The position numbers and the translations under genes were made by a program. The notes below the pieces were generated by a model that saw nothing but the letters and a program-made list of their open reading frames with translations, searched no databases and was not told the origin of the DNA. Shown here in pieces: positions 26,371 through 36,140 of a DNA stretch of 64,000 nt (the first letter of the stretch is position 1; each line of letters begins with the position of its first letter). Source of the stretch: Bradyrhizobium canariense (GTDB taxonomy: Bacteria; Pseudomonadota; Alphaproteobacteria; Rhizobiales; Xanthobacteraceae). The stretch spans positions 62,001 through 126,000 of the forward strand of contig NZ_JAFCKJ010000008.1 in the NCBI RefSeq assembly GCF_018130465.1. The letters are read 5' to 3'.

Positions 26371-28851
26371 CTATTCCACGCTGCCGGCGCCGCGGCGCAA
26401 ATCGGCCTCGATCTGCAACCGCGTGCCGCCGCCGAAGCGGGCGCGGTAGACCTGAAGGTTCTCCATGATCCGCTGCACGTAGTTACGCGTCTCGGAGAAC
26501 GGGATCAACTCGACCCAGTCGACCGCGTCGACCTTCGGGTCGCGCGGATCGCCGTAGCGATCGATCCACTTCTTCACACTGCCGCGGCCGGCATTGTAGG
26601 CGGCAAAGGTCATGATGTAGGAGCCGCGATAGTCCTCGAGCAGCCCACCGAGCTCGGCCGAGCCGAGCGTGGCGTTGTAGACCGAATCGTTCTTCAGCCG
26701 CCCCAGATCGTAGGTCCCGCCGTGCCGCTTGCAGACATAGCGTGCGGCGTCCGGCGTCACCTGCATCAGCCCATAGGCCTGCGCCGGCGAGACGACCGAG
26801 GGATTGAAGGCGCTCTCCTGCCGCGCGATGGCGTAGACGATGCTGCGCTCGACCTCGGGACCGATCGGCGTGAACTGAGGAATGCCGTTGACGGGATAGG
26901 CATAGAAATCGAACGGCAGCCCGCGATTGAGCGCGGCCTTGCCGAGCAGCAGCATGCCGCGCGCGTCGTTGTAGCGCTGGGTGAGCTCGCCGAGGCCGGC
27001 AAGCGCTTCGGGATCGCCGTTCTCGCCCATGTCGGCGAGCACGGGCACCGCCATCTCGCGCTCGTCGAGCTCGTAGAGCAGCTGCGCGGCGCGCACGATC
27101 TCCAGCCGTTCGGCACCGCGGCCGCGCGGCTGGCCGTTGAGCTCGATCTGCGGCAGGCCAAGCTTGGCGCGTGCGAGCTGGCCGTAATAGCTGGTGGATT
27201 GCTCGGCGGCCCGTGCGTAGGCGTTGCGCGCCTCCTGCTGGCGGCCTGCCGCTTCGGCGGCGCGGCCCTGCCAATAGCCGGCGCGCGCCAGCGTGGTCGG
27301 ATTGACGCTGCCGATCCCGATGCGGGCAAAATGCTGGGTGGCGGCCGCGGGATCGTTGAGGAAGCGCAGCGCGATCCAGCCGGCGGTGAACTCCTGCTCG
27401 GTCTTGTAGATGTCGCGCGAGGGCAGGGCTGCATCGCGCGCGATCAGATAGGCGCTGCGGAATTCCTCGGTGTCGATCATCTTGCGCGCCAGGAGGCGCC
27501 GCTCGATCCACCATTCGTCGAGATTGTAGAGCCGGCCCGGATCCTTCGGTGCCGACAGCATGAGCTGGGCGGCTTCCGCAAATTTCTCCTCGCGGCGCAG
27601 CAGCTGGATCTTGCTGAAGATGAAGCCGGGATCGCCGTGCAGCTCGCGCGGCACGGCCTCGAGCAGCGCACGTGCGTTCGGCGCTTTCTTGAGGGAGGCG
27701 ATGCGGGCCTTGGCGAGTGCGACATAGCCGGCCCCGAGGCGCTTTGCAGCACGCAGTGCGGCCTCGTTCTCGCTGCCGTAGAGCAGCGTGTCCATCCGCG
27801 CCTTCTGATCGCCGGGCGTCAGCAGCGCGCCGAACTGGTCGAGTGCGTTGTTCTCGGTGTCCTCCGACATCGGGTCGCTACGCCAGGCGTCGCGCACCAG
27901 ACGTTCGGCGTTGGCGCGGTCGCCGCGTGCGAGCATCGCCTTGGCGAGCGTGAAGCGGCCCTTGGCGGACACGGGTGATTCATTCTCGAACCACGACCAC
28001 GCGACCTGGTCGTCGCGCCTGTCGTCCCACATCGCGGCCTCCAGGCGCCGGCGCAGGAAAGTCTGCGACGGCCAGCTCGGATTGGCCGACAGGAAGGCGC
28101 GGTAGCGCTCCACGGTCGCGCCATTGTCCTCGCTGCGCAGAATGATCCATTCCGCGAGTTTTCGCGCGACGGGATCCGAGATCGTGGTCGCGGCATTGGT
28201 GGCGTCGCCCGACTTGCGCTTGCGCACGAGCTCGATGACGGACTCCAGCGTGTCCTTGTCGGCTTGCGACGTCGAGGAGGTCGCAGCAACCGCGGCCGGT
28301 GTGACCGGCTTGCGCGGGGCGGCATGCTGGCGGGTCGCCGGAGCCAGGACAGGAGCCGCGACGGGTTTGGCGGGGGCCGGGGCAGTCGGTCTGACGGTGG
28401 CCGTCACGGGGGTGGCTTTGGGAGGCGAACCGTTGGCGGTCGGCGTTGATTTTGGCGCGGCGGCCGCTGCAGGCTTCAGCTTGTCCTTCGCGGGTTCCTT
28501 GCCCGCGTCCTTCTTCCCCGCATCCTTGGCAGCATCCTTGCCAGGCTTCTTCGCGGCATCCTTGGCCGGGGCGCCGGTCGCACCCTTGCTTGCGCCCTTA
28601 GCGGCGTCCTTCGAAGTTTCCTTGCCGGTTCCCTTCGACGCCCCATTGGGCGCCCCCTTGGACGCCCCCTTCGCAGTGTCCTTGGCGGCGGGCTTCGCGG
28701 TATCCTTCGCGGTGTCTTTGGCCCCTTCCGCGGTCGACTCATTGGACTTGTCATTGGACTTGGCCCAGGCGGCGCAGCCGATCGACAGCGCTGCCATCAG
28801 GCACACGACCAGACCGGTGGATCGCCAAGTGGCACGCGGAAAGGAGGTCAC
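26371..28851 (-). CDS. Soluble lytic murein transglycosylase with a long Lys/Ala-rich linker
   Basis: The enzyme cleaves the MurNAc-GlcNAc bond of peptidoglycan with 1,6-anhydro product. The C-terminal SLT domain has the catalytic Glu in IARQESAFNPSVVS, then AYGLMQVTPDAA, FAAYNAGRGSV and SETRNYVQRI. Before it lies a helical superhelix domain as in Slt70. The N-terminus has a signal or lipoprotein-like hydrophobic segment (about residues 13-30, Cys near 27), followed by about 140 residues rich in Lys, Ala, Asp, Thr and Pro. I chose GTG 28851 because the hydrophobic segment then sits near the N-terminus; the frame is open to 28935. Product 826 aa. Confidence 0.88.
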   Translation of the reverse strand: MTSFPRATWRSTGLVVCLMAALSIGCAAWAKSNDKSNESTAEGAKDTAKDTAKPAAKDTAKGASKGAPNGASKGTGKETSKDAAKGASKGATGAPAKDAAKKPGKDAAKDAGKKDAGKEPAKDKLKPAAAAAPKSTPTANGSPPKATPVTATVRPTAPAPAKPVAAPVLAPATRQHAAPRKPVTPAAVAATSSTSQADKDTLESVIELVRKRKSGDATNAATTISDPVARKLAEWIILRSEDNGATVERYRAFLSANPSWPSQTFLRRRLEAAMWDDRRDDQVAWSWFENESPVSAKGRFTLAKAMLARGDRANAERLVRDAWRSDPMSEDTENNALDQFGALLTPGDQKARMDTLLYGSENEAALRAAKRLGAGYVALAKARIASLKKAPNARALLEAVPRELHGDPGFIFSKIQLLRREEKFAEAAQLMLSAPKDPGRLYNLDEWWIERRLLARKMIDTEEFRSAYLIARDAALPSRDIYKTEQEFTAGWIALRFLNDPAAATQHFARIGIGSVNPTTLARAGYWQGRAAEAAGRQQEARNAYARAAEQSTSYYGQLARAKLGLPQIELNGQPRGRGAERLEIVRAAQLLYELDEREMAVPVLADMGENGDPEALAGLGELTQRYNDARGMLLLGKAALNRGLPFDFYAYPVNGIPQFTPIGPEVERSIVYAIARQESAFNPSVVSPAQAYGLMQVTPDAARYVCKRHGGTYDLGRLKNDSVYNATLGSAELGGLLEDYRGSYIMTFAAYNAGRGSVKKWIDRYGDPRDPKVDAVDWVELIPFSETRNYVQRIMENLQVYRARFGGGTRLQIEADLRRGAGSVE

Positions 28852-29090
28852 GGCGTTTCGTCGCCCCGAATCAGTCAAATGGCTCAAGACCCGATTGTAC
28901 AAGATTTGGCTGTATTTGATTGAATATGCGGACAAAATACCAACAGCCGCCTACCTTTGCCGGGTTTGCACCACCACCGCGGCAAAATCGCGGCCTAAAC
29001 GGTGCGTCACGCGGAAGCGGGTCTTTTACCGGCGGGATAGACCCGATATGAATGCGGCTTGCTCGAGATCGCCGCGTACGGAGGAAGTCC

Positions 29091-29981
29091 ATGGCAGCCA
29101 AGACTAAATTCCGGGGATCGTTCACCGCCTTGGTCACGCCGTTCAAGAACGGCTCGCTGGACGAGGCGGCGTTCCGCTCCCTGGTCAACTGGCAGATTTC
29201 AGAGGGCACCAACGGCCTGGTCCCGGTCGGCACCACCGGCGAGAGCCCGACGCTGAGCCATGACGAGCACAAGAAGGTCGTCGAATGGTGCATCGAGGAA
29301 GCGAAAGGCCGCGTGCCTGTCGTCGCCGGCGCCGGCTCCAACTCGACCAAGGAGGCGATCGAGCTCGCCCAGCACGCCGAGAAGGCGGGCGCCAACGCGG
29401 TTCTGGTCGTGACGCCCTACTACAACAAGCCGACCCAGGAAGGCATGTACCAGCACTTCAAGGCGATCAACGACGCCATCGGGATTCCGATCATCATCTA
29501 CAACATCCCGCCGCGCTCGGTGATCGACATGTCGGTCGACACCATGAAGCGGCTGTGGGAGCTGAAGAACATCGCCGGCGTCAAGGACGCCACCGCCAGC
29601 ATGGTCCGCGTCTCGCAGCAGCGCGCGGCGATGGGCGAGGACTTCAACCAGCTCTCGGGCGAGGACGCGACCATCCTCGGTTACATGGCCCATGGCGGCC
29701 ACGGCTGCATCTCGGTGACCTCGAACGTCGCGCCGCGGCTGTGCTCGGAGTTCCAGGTCGCCTGGGCGAAGGGCGATCACGCCACCGCGCTGAAGCTGCA
29801 CGACAAGCTGATGCCGCTGCACAACAACCTCTTCATCGAGAGCAATCCGGCGCCGATCAAGTATGCGCTGTCGCTGCTCGGCAAGCTGGACGAGACGCTG
29901 CGGCTGCCGATGGTGCCGGTCTCCGAGCCGACCCGCGTTGCCGTGCGCAGCGCGATGGTTCATGCTGGCCTCATCAACTGA
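29091..29981 (+). CDS. dapA: 4-hydroxy-tetrahydrodipicolinate synthase
   Basis: DapA condenses pyruvate with aspartate semialdehyde, the first committed step to lysine and meso-diaminopimelate. The 296-residue TIM barrel shows [14 protein letters not shown] (substrate Thr-Thr), [24 protein letters not shown] with the catalytic Tyr, and [11 protein letters not shown] with the Schiff-base Lys. ATG 29091 is preceded by GGAGGAAG. The upstream transglycosylase is divergent, so two cell-wall genes share the 240-bp region between them. Confidence 0.96.
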   Translation: MAAKTKFRGSFTALVTPFKNGSLDEAAFRSLVNWQISEGTNGLVPVGTTGESPTLSHDEHKKVVEWCIEEAKGRVPVVAGAGSNSTKEAIELAQHAEKAGANAVLVVTPYYNKPTQEGMYQHFKAINDAIGIPIIIYNIPPRSVIDMSVDTMKRLWELKNIAGVKDATASMVRVSQQRAAMGEDFNQLSGEDATILGYMAHGGHGCISVTSNVAPRLCSEFQVAWAKGDHATALKLHDKLMPLHNNLFIESNPAPIKYALSLLGKLDETLRLPMVPVSEPTRVAVRSAMVHAGLIN

Positions 29982-30007
29982 TGCGCTAGCCGATCGGGGA
30001 GCTGTTC

Positions 30008-30451
30008 ATGGGCGTCGAGGAAAGGGGCACGCGGATGCTCAGGGAGTTCCGCGAGTTCGCCATGAAGGGCAACGTCGTCGATCTCGCGGTCGGCGTCATC
30101 ATCGGCGCGGCCTTCGGCGCCATCGTCACTTCGCTGGTCGGCGACGTGATCATGCCGATCATCGGCGCAGCTACCGGCGGCCTCGACTTCTCGAACTACT
30201 TCACGCCGCTTTCGAGCAAGGTCACCGCCGCAAATCTCGCGGACGCCAAAAAGCAGGGTGCCGTCCTGGCTTGGGGCAGCTTCCTCACGCTGACGATCAA
30301 CTTCATCATCATTGCCTTCGTGCTGTTCCTGGTGATCCGTGCCATGAACAAGTTGAAGCGCAAGGACGAGGCGGAGCCTGCCGCTCCACCAAAGCCGTCG
30401 GCCGAGGTCGAGCTGCTGACCGAGATCCGCGATCTCCTCAAGAAGTCTTGA
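30008..30451 (+). CDS. mscL: Large-conductance mechanosensitive channel MscL
   Basis: MscL is the homopentameric emergency valve of the inner membrane that opens under hypo-osmotic stress. Motifs are the N-terminal amphipathic helix [20 protein letters not shown], the pore-lining TM1 [19 protein letters not shown], a periplasmic loop, TM2 with [20 protein letters not shown] and a charged C-terminal helix [15 protein letters not shown] 30008 has GGGGAG upstream; a start at 30035 (MLREF) also matches the family. It lies downstream of dapA on the same strand. Confidence 0.95.
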   Translation: MGVEERGTRMLREFREFAMKGNVVDLAVGVIIGAAFGAIVTSLVGDVIMPIIGAATGGLDFSNYFTPLSSKVTAANLADAKKQGAVLAWGSFLTLTINFIIIAFVLFLVIRAMNKLKRKDEAEPAAPPKPSAEVELLTEIRDLLKKS

Positions 30452-30510
30452 CGCGCGCGCTTCATCCAAACTGTTAGCGTCCCCGCGCATCTCGATCAGG
30501 TTTGTCTGCC

Positions 30511-30984
30511 ATGGCCGATAAGAACGAACGTCCTATCAAGGTCATGGCGGAAAATCGCAAGGCCCGCTTCAACTACGCCATCGAGGATACGATCGAGGTC
30601 GGCATTGCCCTGACCGGCACCGAGGTCAAGTCGATCCGCAGCGGCAAGAGCACGATCGCGGAATCCTACGCCGATTCCAAGGACGGCGAGATATGGCTCA
30701 TCAACGCCACCATTCCGGAATATCTCCAGGGCAACCGCTTCAATCACGAGCCCAAGCGGCCGCGAAAACTGCTGCTGCATCGCAAGCAGATCAACAAGCT
30801 GATGGGCGCGGTCGATCGCGAAGGCATGACGCTGATCCCGCTCAAGCTTTACTTCAACGAGCGCGGTCGGGCTAAATTGCAGCTCGCGGTTGCGAAGGGC
30901 AAGAAGCTGCACGACAAGCGCGAGTCCGAGAAGAAGCGCGACTGGAGCCGGGAGAAGGGCCGGTTGATGCGGGCGAGGGGATAG
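30511..30984 (+). CDS. smpB: SsrA-binding protein SmpB
   Basis: SmpB binds tmRNA and places it on stalled ribosomes for trans-translation. The 157-residue protein contains the OB-fold motifs [39 protein letters not shown] and [23 protein letters not shown] (split in the family as an RNA-binding strand). Its C-terminal tail [20 protein letters not shown] is the basic helix that enters the mRNA channel. ATG 30511 is used; a TTG at 30502 is also in frame. dapA-smpB proximity is common in Rhizobiales. No ssrA gene was seen. Confidence 0.96.
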   Translation: MADKNERPIKVMAENRKARFNYAIEDTIEVGIALTGTEVKSIRSGKSTIAESYADSKDGEIWLINATIPEYLQGNRFNHEPKRPRKLLLHRKQINKLMGAVDREGMTLIPLKLYFNERGRAKLQLAVAKGKKLHDKRESEKKRDWSREKGRLMRARG

Positions 30985-30988
30985 CGGG

Positions 30989-31582
30989 ATGACTCAGAGA
31001 AACCTGCTCGAGGTCGACTGGACCCGGATTCCCGCACCAGCGGACGACGGCGGCGCCGCGCACCTGAAAGGCATGACGCTGCCGCCGGTCAGCCTGCTCG
31101 CCACTGACGACACGTCGGTCGCGCTGTCGGCGCTGCGTGGCCGGACCGTGGTGTTCGCCTATCCGCGCACCGGCGAGCCCGGCAAGATCGCGCTGGTCGA
31201 CGATTGGGACATGATCCCGGGCGCGCGCGGTTGCACTCCCCAGACTTGCGCGTTTCGCGATCTGTTCGCCGAGCTGAAGGCCGCCGGCGCCGCGCAGGTG
31301 TTCGGCCTCTCGACCCAGAGCAACGCGTACCAGACCGAGATGGCCTCGCGGCTGCATCTGCCGTTTCCGGTGCTCTCGGACGAGAAGCTGGCGCTCACGC
31401 GCGCCCTGAATTTGCCGACCATGGAAGTCGCAGGCCTGACTCTGATCAAGCGCCTCGCGCTGATCGTCGACGACGCCAGGATCACGCATGTTTTCTATCC
31501 GGTGTTTCCGCCCGACCGGAACGCCGGCGATGTCCTGGACTGGCTGAAGGCCAATCCGGCGAAGGGCTTGTCCAAGGCCTAG
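30989..31582 (+). CDS. Peroxiredoxin, PrxQ/BCP-like
   Basis: The 197-residue thioredoxin-fold protein is a predicted thiol peroxidase. The active region reads VVFAYPRTGEPG ... ARGCTPQTCAFRD, with the peroxidatic and resolving cysteines five residues apart as in PrxQ. The usual Thr before the first Cys is Gly here. It begins four bases after the smpB stop and is convergent with the uracil-DNA glycosylase, overlapping it by four bases. Coupling to smpB suggests expression during stress, which is inference. Confidence 0.86.
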   Translation: MTQRNLLEVDWTRIPAPADDGGAAHLKGMTLPPVSLLATDDTSVALSALRGRTVVFAYPRTGEPGKIALVDDWDMIPGARGCTPQTCAFRDLFAELKAAGAAQVFGLSTQSNAYQTEMASRLHLPFPVLSDEKLALTRALNLPTMEVAGLTLIKRLALIVDDARITHVFYPVFPPDRNAGDVLDWLKANPAKGLSKA

Positions 31583-32253
31583 TCCAGATCAGCCCTCACC
31601 TTCGCGAACACGGCGCGGAACATCTCCGGCGTCAGCACGCGGGTGTTCGTGTTGTAGCGCGAGCAGTGATAGCTGTCGTAGAGCCTGAATGCGCCCGCCT
31701 GATGCACGGCGCCGTGGCCGAAGGGGGCTTGCGATCCCTTCAAATTCAGCGGCTTGAGCACGGTGTCGTGCGCAATGCGCCCGAGGGCGACGATCGCGCG
31801 CAGGTTCGGCATCGTTGCGAGATTCGCCGCGAGAAACTGCCGGCAGGTGTTGATCTCGACCGGCAGCGGCTTGTTCTGCGGCGGCACGCAATGCACCGCA
31901 TTGGCGATCCGGCAGTCGACCAGCTTCAGGCCGTCGTCGGGACGCGCCTGATATTTGCCCTTGGCGAAGCCGTATTCGAGCAGCGTAGCGTAGAGCAGGT
32001 CGCCGGCATAATCGCCGGTGAAGGGACGGCCGGTGCGGTTGGCGCCCTGCATCCCCGGCGCGAGGCCGACGATCAGGAGGCGCGCCTTGATGTCGCCGAA
32101 AGGCGCAACCGGCGCATTATGCCACGATGGCTCGCGCGCGCGGTTCGCCTCGCGAAAGGCGACCAGGCGCGGACAGAGCGGACAGTCACGGTCGGGGACG
32201 AGGCTGAGAGGCTGGCGGCTTGACCGGGCCGCCTCACTCCTCGAAGTCGTCAT
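31579..32253 (-). CDS. Family 5 uracil-DNA glycosylase (UDGb type)
   Basis: UDGb excises uracil and other deaminated bases from DNA. The 224-residue protein has four cysteines for a 4Fe-4S cluster (CPLC at residues 24-27, then Cys in HCVPPQNKP and EINTC), motif A GLAPGMQGANRTGRPFTGDY and a later HCSRYNTNT (motif B with His). The GANRTG signature with no Asp catalytic residue of families 1-4 fits family 5. I chose ATG 32253 over the upstream frame, which is Ser/Arg-rich. It overlaps the NYN gene by 20 bases. Confidence 0.87.
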   Translation of the reverse strand: MTTSRSEAARSSRQPLSLVPDRDCPLCPRLVAFREANRAREPSWHNAPVAPFGDIKARLLIVGLAPGMQGANRTGRPFTGDYAGDLLYATLLEYGFAKGKYQARPDDGLKLVDCRIANAVHCVPPQNKPLPVEINTCRQFLAANLATMPNLRAIVALGRIAHDTVLKPLNLKGSQAPFGHGAVHQAGAFRLYDSYHCSRYNTNTRVLTPEMFRAVFAKVRADLD

Positions 32254-32878
32254 CGCCCCTCGGCGCCATGGTGGTCGCGCGCTGGAGGAACTGCGGGGCG
32301 TGGTGGCGCGCCTCGCGCTCGCCGCGGTCACGCGGGGCGGGGCGTTCGGACGGGTCGCGGCCGAGCTTGGACTGCAGCTCGACGAGATCCGTGAAGACGT
32401 CGGCCTGGCGGCGCAGCTCGTCGGCGATCATCGGCGGCTGGCTGGCGATCGTGGAAATCACGGTGACCCGCACGCCGCGGCGCTGAACGGCCTCGACCAG
32501 GGAGCGGAAGTCGCCGTCACCCGAGAACAGCACCATCTGGTCGATGTGTTCGGCGAGCTCCATGGCGTTCACGGCGAGCTCGATGTCCATGTTGCCCTTG
32601 ACCTTGCGGCGGCCGGAGGCGTCGATGAACTCCTTGGTCGCCTTGGTAACGACGGTGTAGCCGTTGTAGTCGAGCCAGTCGATCAGCGGGCGGATCGAGG
32701 AGTATTCCTGATCCTCGATGATGGCGGTGTAATAGAACGCCCGAAGCAGCGTCCCGCGGCTCTGAAACTCCTTCAGCAGGCGCTTGTAATCGATGTCGAA
32801 GCCGAGAGTTTTCGCCGTCGCGTAGAGATTGGCTCCGTCGATAAAGAGCGCGATCTTGTCGGTTGAGGAAGGTGACAT
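32234..32878 (-). CDS. NYN domain (LabA/DUF88-like) protein, putative RNA/DNA nuclease
   Basis: The 214-residue protein has a PIN-like NYN domain: FIDGANLYATAK (first Asp), VKGNMDIELAVNAM (second) and VLFSGDGDFRSLVEAVQRRG (third and fourth). These residues chelate the metal of the nuclease fold. The C-terminal 35 residues are charged and probably disordered. NYN proteins are thought to act on RNA, and LabA homologues are involved in gene regulation. It is upstream of, and overlaps, the uracil-DNA glycosylase gene. Confidence 0.86.
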   Translation of the reverse strand: MSPSSTDKIALFIDGANLYATAKTLGFDIDYKRLLKEFQSRGTLLRAFYYTAIIEDQEYSSIRPLIDWLDYNGYTVVTKATKEFIDASGRRKVKGNMDIELAVNAMELAEHIDQMVLFSGDGDFRSLVEAVQRRGVRVTVISTIASQPPMIADELRRQADVFTDLVELQSKLGRDPSERPAPRDRGEREARHHAPQFLQRATTMAPRGDDDFEE

Positions 32879-33208
32879 TCAGTTTGCTCGCGTAGAGTTT
32901 GTGATTGATCGTTTATTGTTGGCGCGGCGACAGCAAGCCGCGCAAATTCTAAAGTCCCGCCGAAACCCGTCGAAACCGCAAATCCGGAGAAGTCGGGGCA
33001 ATCAAGGTATAGTTATGGCGGACTTGCATACACCCGGTGCCGCCGTCGCTGGCAGTCCGGGAAACCACCCATCCCAGCCCCAATGTGGGGGTAGCAGAGC
33101 CGTTTGGCGAGGCCAAATCACAAATTGGCCTTGCGAAACCCTTCCGTCCCCTATAACTAGCGCCAATCATCCACATATTTCGTCCCACCCACAACGGAGC
33201 GACAGTCC
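32879..33208. other. 330-bp divergent intergenic region between the NYN gene and rpoZ
   Basis: No gene. It must hold promoters for the NYN-UDG pair and for rpoZ. A short CCCCAATGTGGGG palindrome is at 33080-33092, and the ribosome-binding site GGAGCGAC of rpoZ is at about 33196. No recognised operator. Confidence 0.45.
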
Positions 33209-33601
33209 ATGGCTCGCGTCACCGTAGAAGATTGTATCGACAAGGTCGACAACCGGTTTGACCTGGTCCTGCTGGCCGCCCACCGTGCCCGCATGATTTC
33301 GTCTGGTTCACAACTAACGGTTGACCGCGATAACGACAAGAACCCTGTTGTGTCTTTGCGTGAAATTGCTGAAACCACCATTTCGCCGGAGGACCTCCGC
33401 GAGGAGCTGGTGCACTCGCTGCAGAAGTTCGTCGAGGTCGACGAGCCCGAGCCGGACACGGTGCCGCTGATTGGCTCCGCCGGTGCGAGCGTGGATGCGG
33501 ACGATACCGAAGTCGCCGTTGAGCGTATGACGGAAGAAGAGCTCCTGAAGGGTCTCGAAGGCCTCGCGCCGCCCGAGGAGCAGCCCGAGGAGGACGAGTA
33601 A
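33209..33601 (+). CDS. rpoZ: RNA polymerase omega subunit
   Basis: Omega (130 aa) wraps the C-terminus of beta-prime and is part of the ppGpp site in proteobacteria. The sequence has [28 protein letters not shown] at the N-terminus with the MAR/T motif, followed by [18 protein letters not shown], and ends with a long acidic tail EEQPEEDE. It lies upstream of rsh, which makes ppGpp; an intrinsic terminator separates them. Confidence 0.97.
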   Translation: MARVTVEDCIDKVDNRFDLVLLAAHRARMISSGSQLTVDRDNDKNPVVSLREIAETTISPEDLREELVHSLQKFVEVDEPEPDTVPLIGSAGASVDADDTEVAVERMTEEELLKGLEGLAPPEEQPEEDE

Positions 33602-33640
33602 ATCGTCCCGTCGCGATCATCGACTTCTTGTGATCTTATC

Positions 33641-33672
33641 AAAGGCCCGAACCGTTGTTCGGGCCTTTGCTT
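33641..33672 (+). terminator. Intrinsic terminator downstream of rpoZ
   Basis: AAAGGCCCGAAC (33641-33652) pairs perfectly with GTTCGGGCCTTT (33657-33668) around CGTT, followed by GCTTTTG. It probably ends rpoZ transcription, so rsh needs its own promoter in 33673-33809. Confidence 0.9.
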
Positions 33673-33809
33673 TTGTTGGCGTTTTCGTGGTTACCATAGC
33701 GTCATCGGTTCGCGCCTGGCCCTGTCACTGAATTGATCGGACACGCGCGCGATCGGAGCTAAGATGTATGCAACGGGCTGTGTAGTGGCCCGTTTGAAGG
33801 CAGGACGGC

Positions 33810-36095
33810 ATGGTATATCGGCGCCGCAGACCAACGCAGATGCAGGCCGCAACCGAATCGGTTGCAGTGGCCCCGACTGCGCCGGTGGCACGCCCGGCGA
33901 AGCCGCGCGCGCGCATGATGCGTCAATATGACCTCGTCGAGCGCGTCAGGTCCTACAATCCCAACACCGACGAAGACCTGCTGAACCGCGCCTATGTCTA
34001 CGCCATGAAGGCGCACGGCTCGCAGACCCGCGCCTCGGGCGACCCGTATTTCTCCCACCCGCTCGAAGTGGCGGCGATTCTGACCGACCTGAAGCTCGAC
34101 GACGCCACCATCGTGGCTGCGCTGCTCCACGACACGATCGAGGACACTGAGGCGACGCGGGCCGAGATCGACCAGATCTTCGGGCCCGAGATCGGCGCGC
34201 TGGTCGAGGGCCTGACCAAGCTGAAGCGGCTGGAGCTGGTGTCGCGGGAGGCCAAGCAGGCCGAAAATCTGCGCAAATTGTTGCTGGCCATTGCCGACGA
34301 CGTCCGCGTGCTCCTGGTGAAGCTCGCCGACCGCCTGCACAACATGCGCACGCTGGACTTCGTGCCGCCGGAATCGCGACGGCGCATTGCCGAGGAGACG
34401 CTCGACATCTACGCGCCGCTGGCGGGGCGCATGGGCATGCAGGAAATGCGCGAGGAGCTGGAGGACCTGTCCTTCCGGACCCTCGACCCCGAAGCGTATT
34501 CGGTGGTGATGCAGCGGCTCGATGCGCTCGCCGAGCGCAACCGCAATCTGATCGGCGAGATCGAGGCGCAGCTTTCCAACAATCTGCGGCACAGGGGCCT
34601 TGGCGCGCGGGTCTACGGCCGCAGCAAGAAGCCATTCTCGATCTGGACCAAGATGGAGCGCAAGTCGGTCGGCTTCGAGCAATTGTCCGACATCTTCGGC
34701 TTTCGCCTGGTCGTCAACGACATCGAGGCCTGCTATCGCGCGCTCGGCATCGTCCACACCACCTGGCCGGTCGTACCGGGGCGCTTCAAGGATTACATCT
34801 CGACTCCGAAGCAGAACGACTACCGCTCGATCCACACCACCGTGATCGGCCCCGGCAACCAGCGCGTCGAGCTGCAGATCCGCACCGAGGCGATGGACCA
34901 GATCGCCGAGCGCGGCATCGCCGCGCACGTGTTCTACAAGGAGGGCGCCGGCTCGCCGACCGAATTCCTCAAGCGCGAGTCCAATGCGTTCGCCTGGTTG
35001 CGCCACACCATCGGCATCCTCTCGGAGAGCGCCAACCCCGAGGAATTCCTCGAGCACACCAAGCTCGAGCTGTTCCACGACCAGGTGTTCTGCTTCACCC
35101 CGAAGGGCAAGCTGATCGCGCTGCCGCGCCATGCCAACGTGATCGACTTCGCCTATGCCGTGCATACCGACGTCGGCAACAGCGCGGTGGGTTGCAAGAT
35201 CAACGGCCAGTTTGCGCCGCTGTCGTCGGAGCTTCAGAACGGCGACGAGGTCGAGGTGCTGACCTCGGAAGCGCAAGCGGCGCCGCCGTCGGCCTGGGAG
35301 ACGCTCGCGGTCACCGGCAAGGCGCGCGCCGCGATCCGCCGCGCCACGCGCACGGCGGTGCGCGATCAATATGTCGGTCTCGGCCGGCGCATCGTCGAGC
35401 GCCTGTTCGAGCGTGCCAAGATCGAATACGCCGACGACAAGCTCAAGGGCGCACTGCCGCGACTCGCGCGGACCTCGATCGAGGACGTCATGGCGGCTGT
35501 GGGGCGCGGCGAGATCAAGGCCTCCCACGTCGCGCGTGCGATGTATCCCGATTACAAGGAGGAGCGTATCGCGCGCTACGGCGCCAAGAAGGGGCTTGCC
35601 GCCAAGCTCAAGGAGAAGTCGTCGGAACCGCCGCGCAGTCCGGTCGCGATCCCGATCCGCGGTATCAATTCCGACCTGCCTGTGAAGTTCGCGCCGAACG
35701 GCGGCGCAGTGCCCGGTGACCGCATCGTCGGCATCGTCACGCCGGGCGAGGGCATCACCATCTACCCGATCCAGGCGCCGGCCCTGAAGGATTTCGAGGA
35801 AGAGCCGGAGCGCTGGCTCGACGTGCGCTGGGACATCGAGGACTCCGCGCCGCAGCGCTTCCCGGCCCGTATCAAGGTCGAGAACGTCAACGAGCCCGGC
35901 GCGCTGGCGCAGATCGCGACCGTGATCGCCGAGCACGACGGCAACATCGACAACATCAGCATGCAGCGCCGCTCACCGGACTTCACGGAGACGACGATCG
36001 ATCTCGAAGTCTACGATCTCAAGCATTTGAGCGCGATCCTGGCCCAGCTGCGCGCGAAGGCGGTCGTCGCCCGCGCCGAACGTGTTAATGGATAG
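33810..36095 (+). CDS. rsh: Bifunctional (p)ppGpp synthetase/hydrolase Rsh (RelA/SpoT homologue)
   Basis: The sole long RSH enzyme of alphaproteobacteria, it makes and degrades ppGpp for the stringent response. The 761-residue protein has a hydrolase HD domain (SHPLEVAAIL, LLHDTIEDTE), a synthetase domain (GRSKKPFSIWTKM, DIFGFRLVVND, KDYISTPKQNDYRSIHT), a TGS domain (VFCFTPKGKLIALPRHAN) and a C-terminal ACT domain (PGALAQIATVIAEHDGNIDN). Both catalytic sites look intact. ATG 33810 gives about 35 extra residues before the conserved MRQYDLVERV. Downstream are pdxJ and acpS. Confidence 0.96.
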   Translation: MVYRRRRPTQMQAATESVAVAPTAPVARPAKPRARMMRQYDLVERVRSYNPNTDEDLLNRAYVYAMKAHGSQTRASGDPYFSHPLEVAAILTDLKLDDATIVAALLHDTIEDTEATRAEIDQIFGPEIGALVEGLTKLKRLELVSREAKQAENLRKLLLAIADDVRVLLVKLADRLHNMRTLDFVPPESRRRIAEETLDIYAPLAGRMGMQEMREELEDLSFRTLDPEAYSVVMQRLDALAERNRNLIGEIEAQLSNNLRHRGLGARVYGRSKKPFSIWTKMERKSVGFEQLSDIFGFRLVVNDIEACYRALGIVHTTWPVVPGRFKDYISTPKQNDYRSIHTTVIGPGNQRVELQIRTEAMDQIAERGIAAHVFYKEGAGSPTEFLKRESNAFAWLRHTIGILSESANPEEFLEHTKLELFHDQVFCFTPKGKLIALPRHANVIDFAYAVHTDVGNSAVGCKINGQFAPLSSELQNGDEVEVLTSEAQAAPPSAWETLAVTGKARAAIRRATRTAVRDQYVGLGRRIVERLFERAKIEYADDKLKGALPRLARTSIEDVMAAVGRGEIKASHVARAMYPDYKEERIARYGAKKGLAAKLKEKSSEPPRSPVAIPIRGINSDLPVKFAPNGGAVPGDRIVGIVTPGEGITIYPIQAPALKDFEEEPERWLDVRWDIEDSAPQRFPARIKVENVNEPGALAQIATVIAEHDGNIDNISMQRRSPDFTETTIDLEVYDLKHLSAILAQLRAKAVVARAERVNG

Positions 36096-36140
36096 ACGCC
36101 TTCCGTCTTGGTCTATCCCTATGATTCCGTGAGTCCTGAA

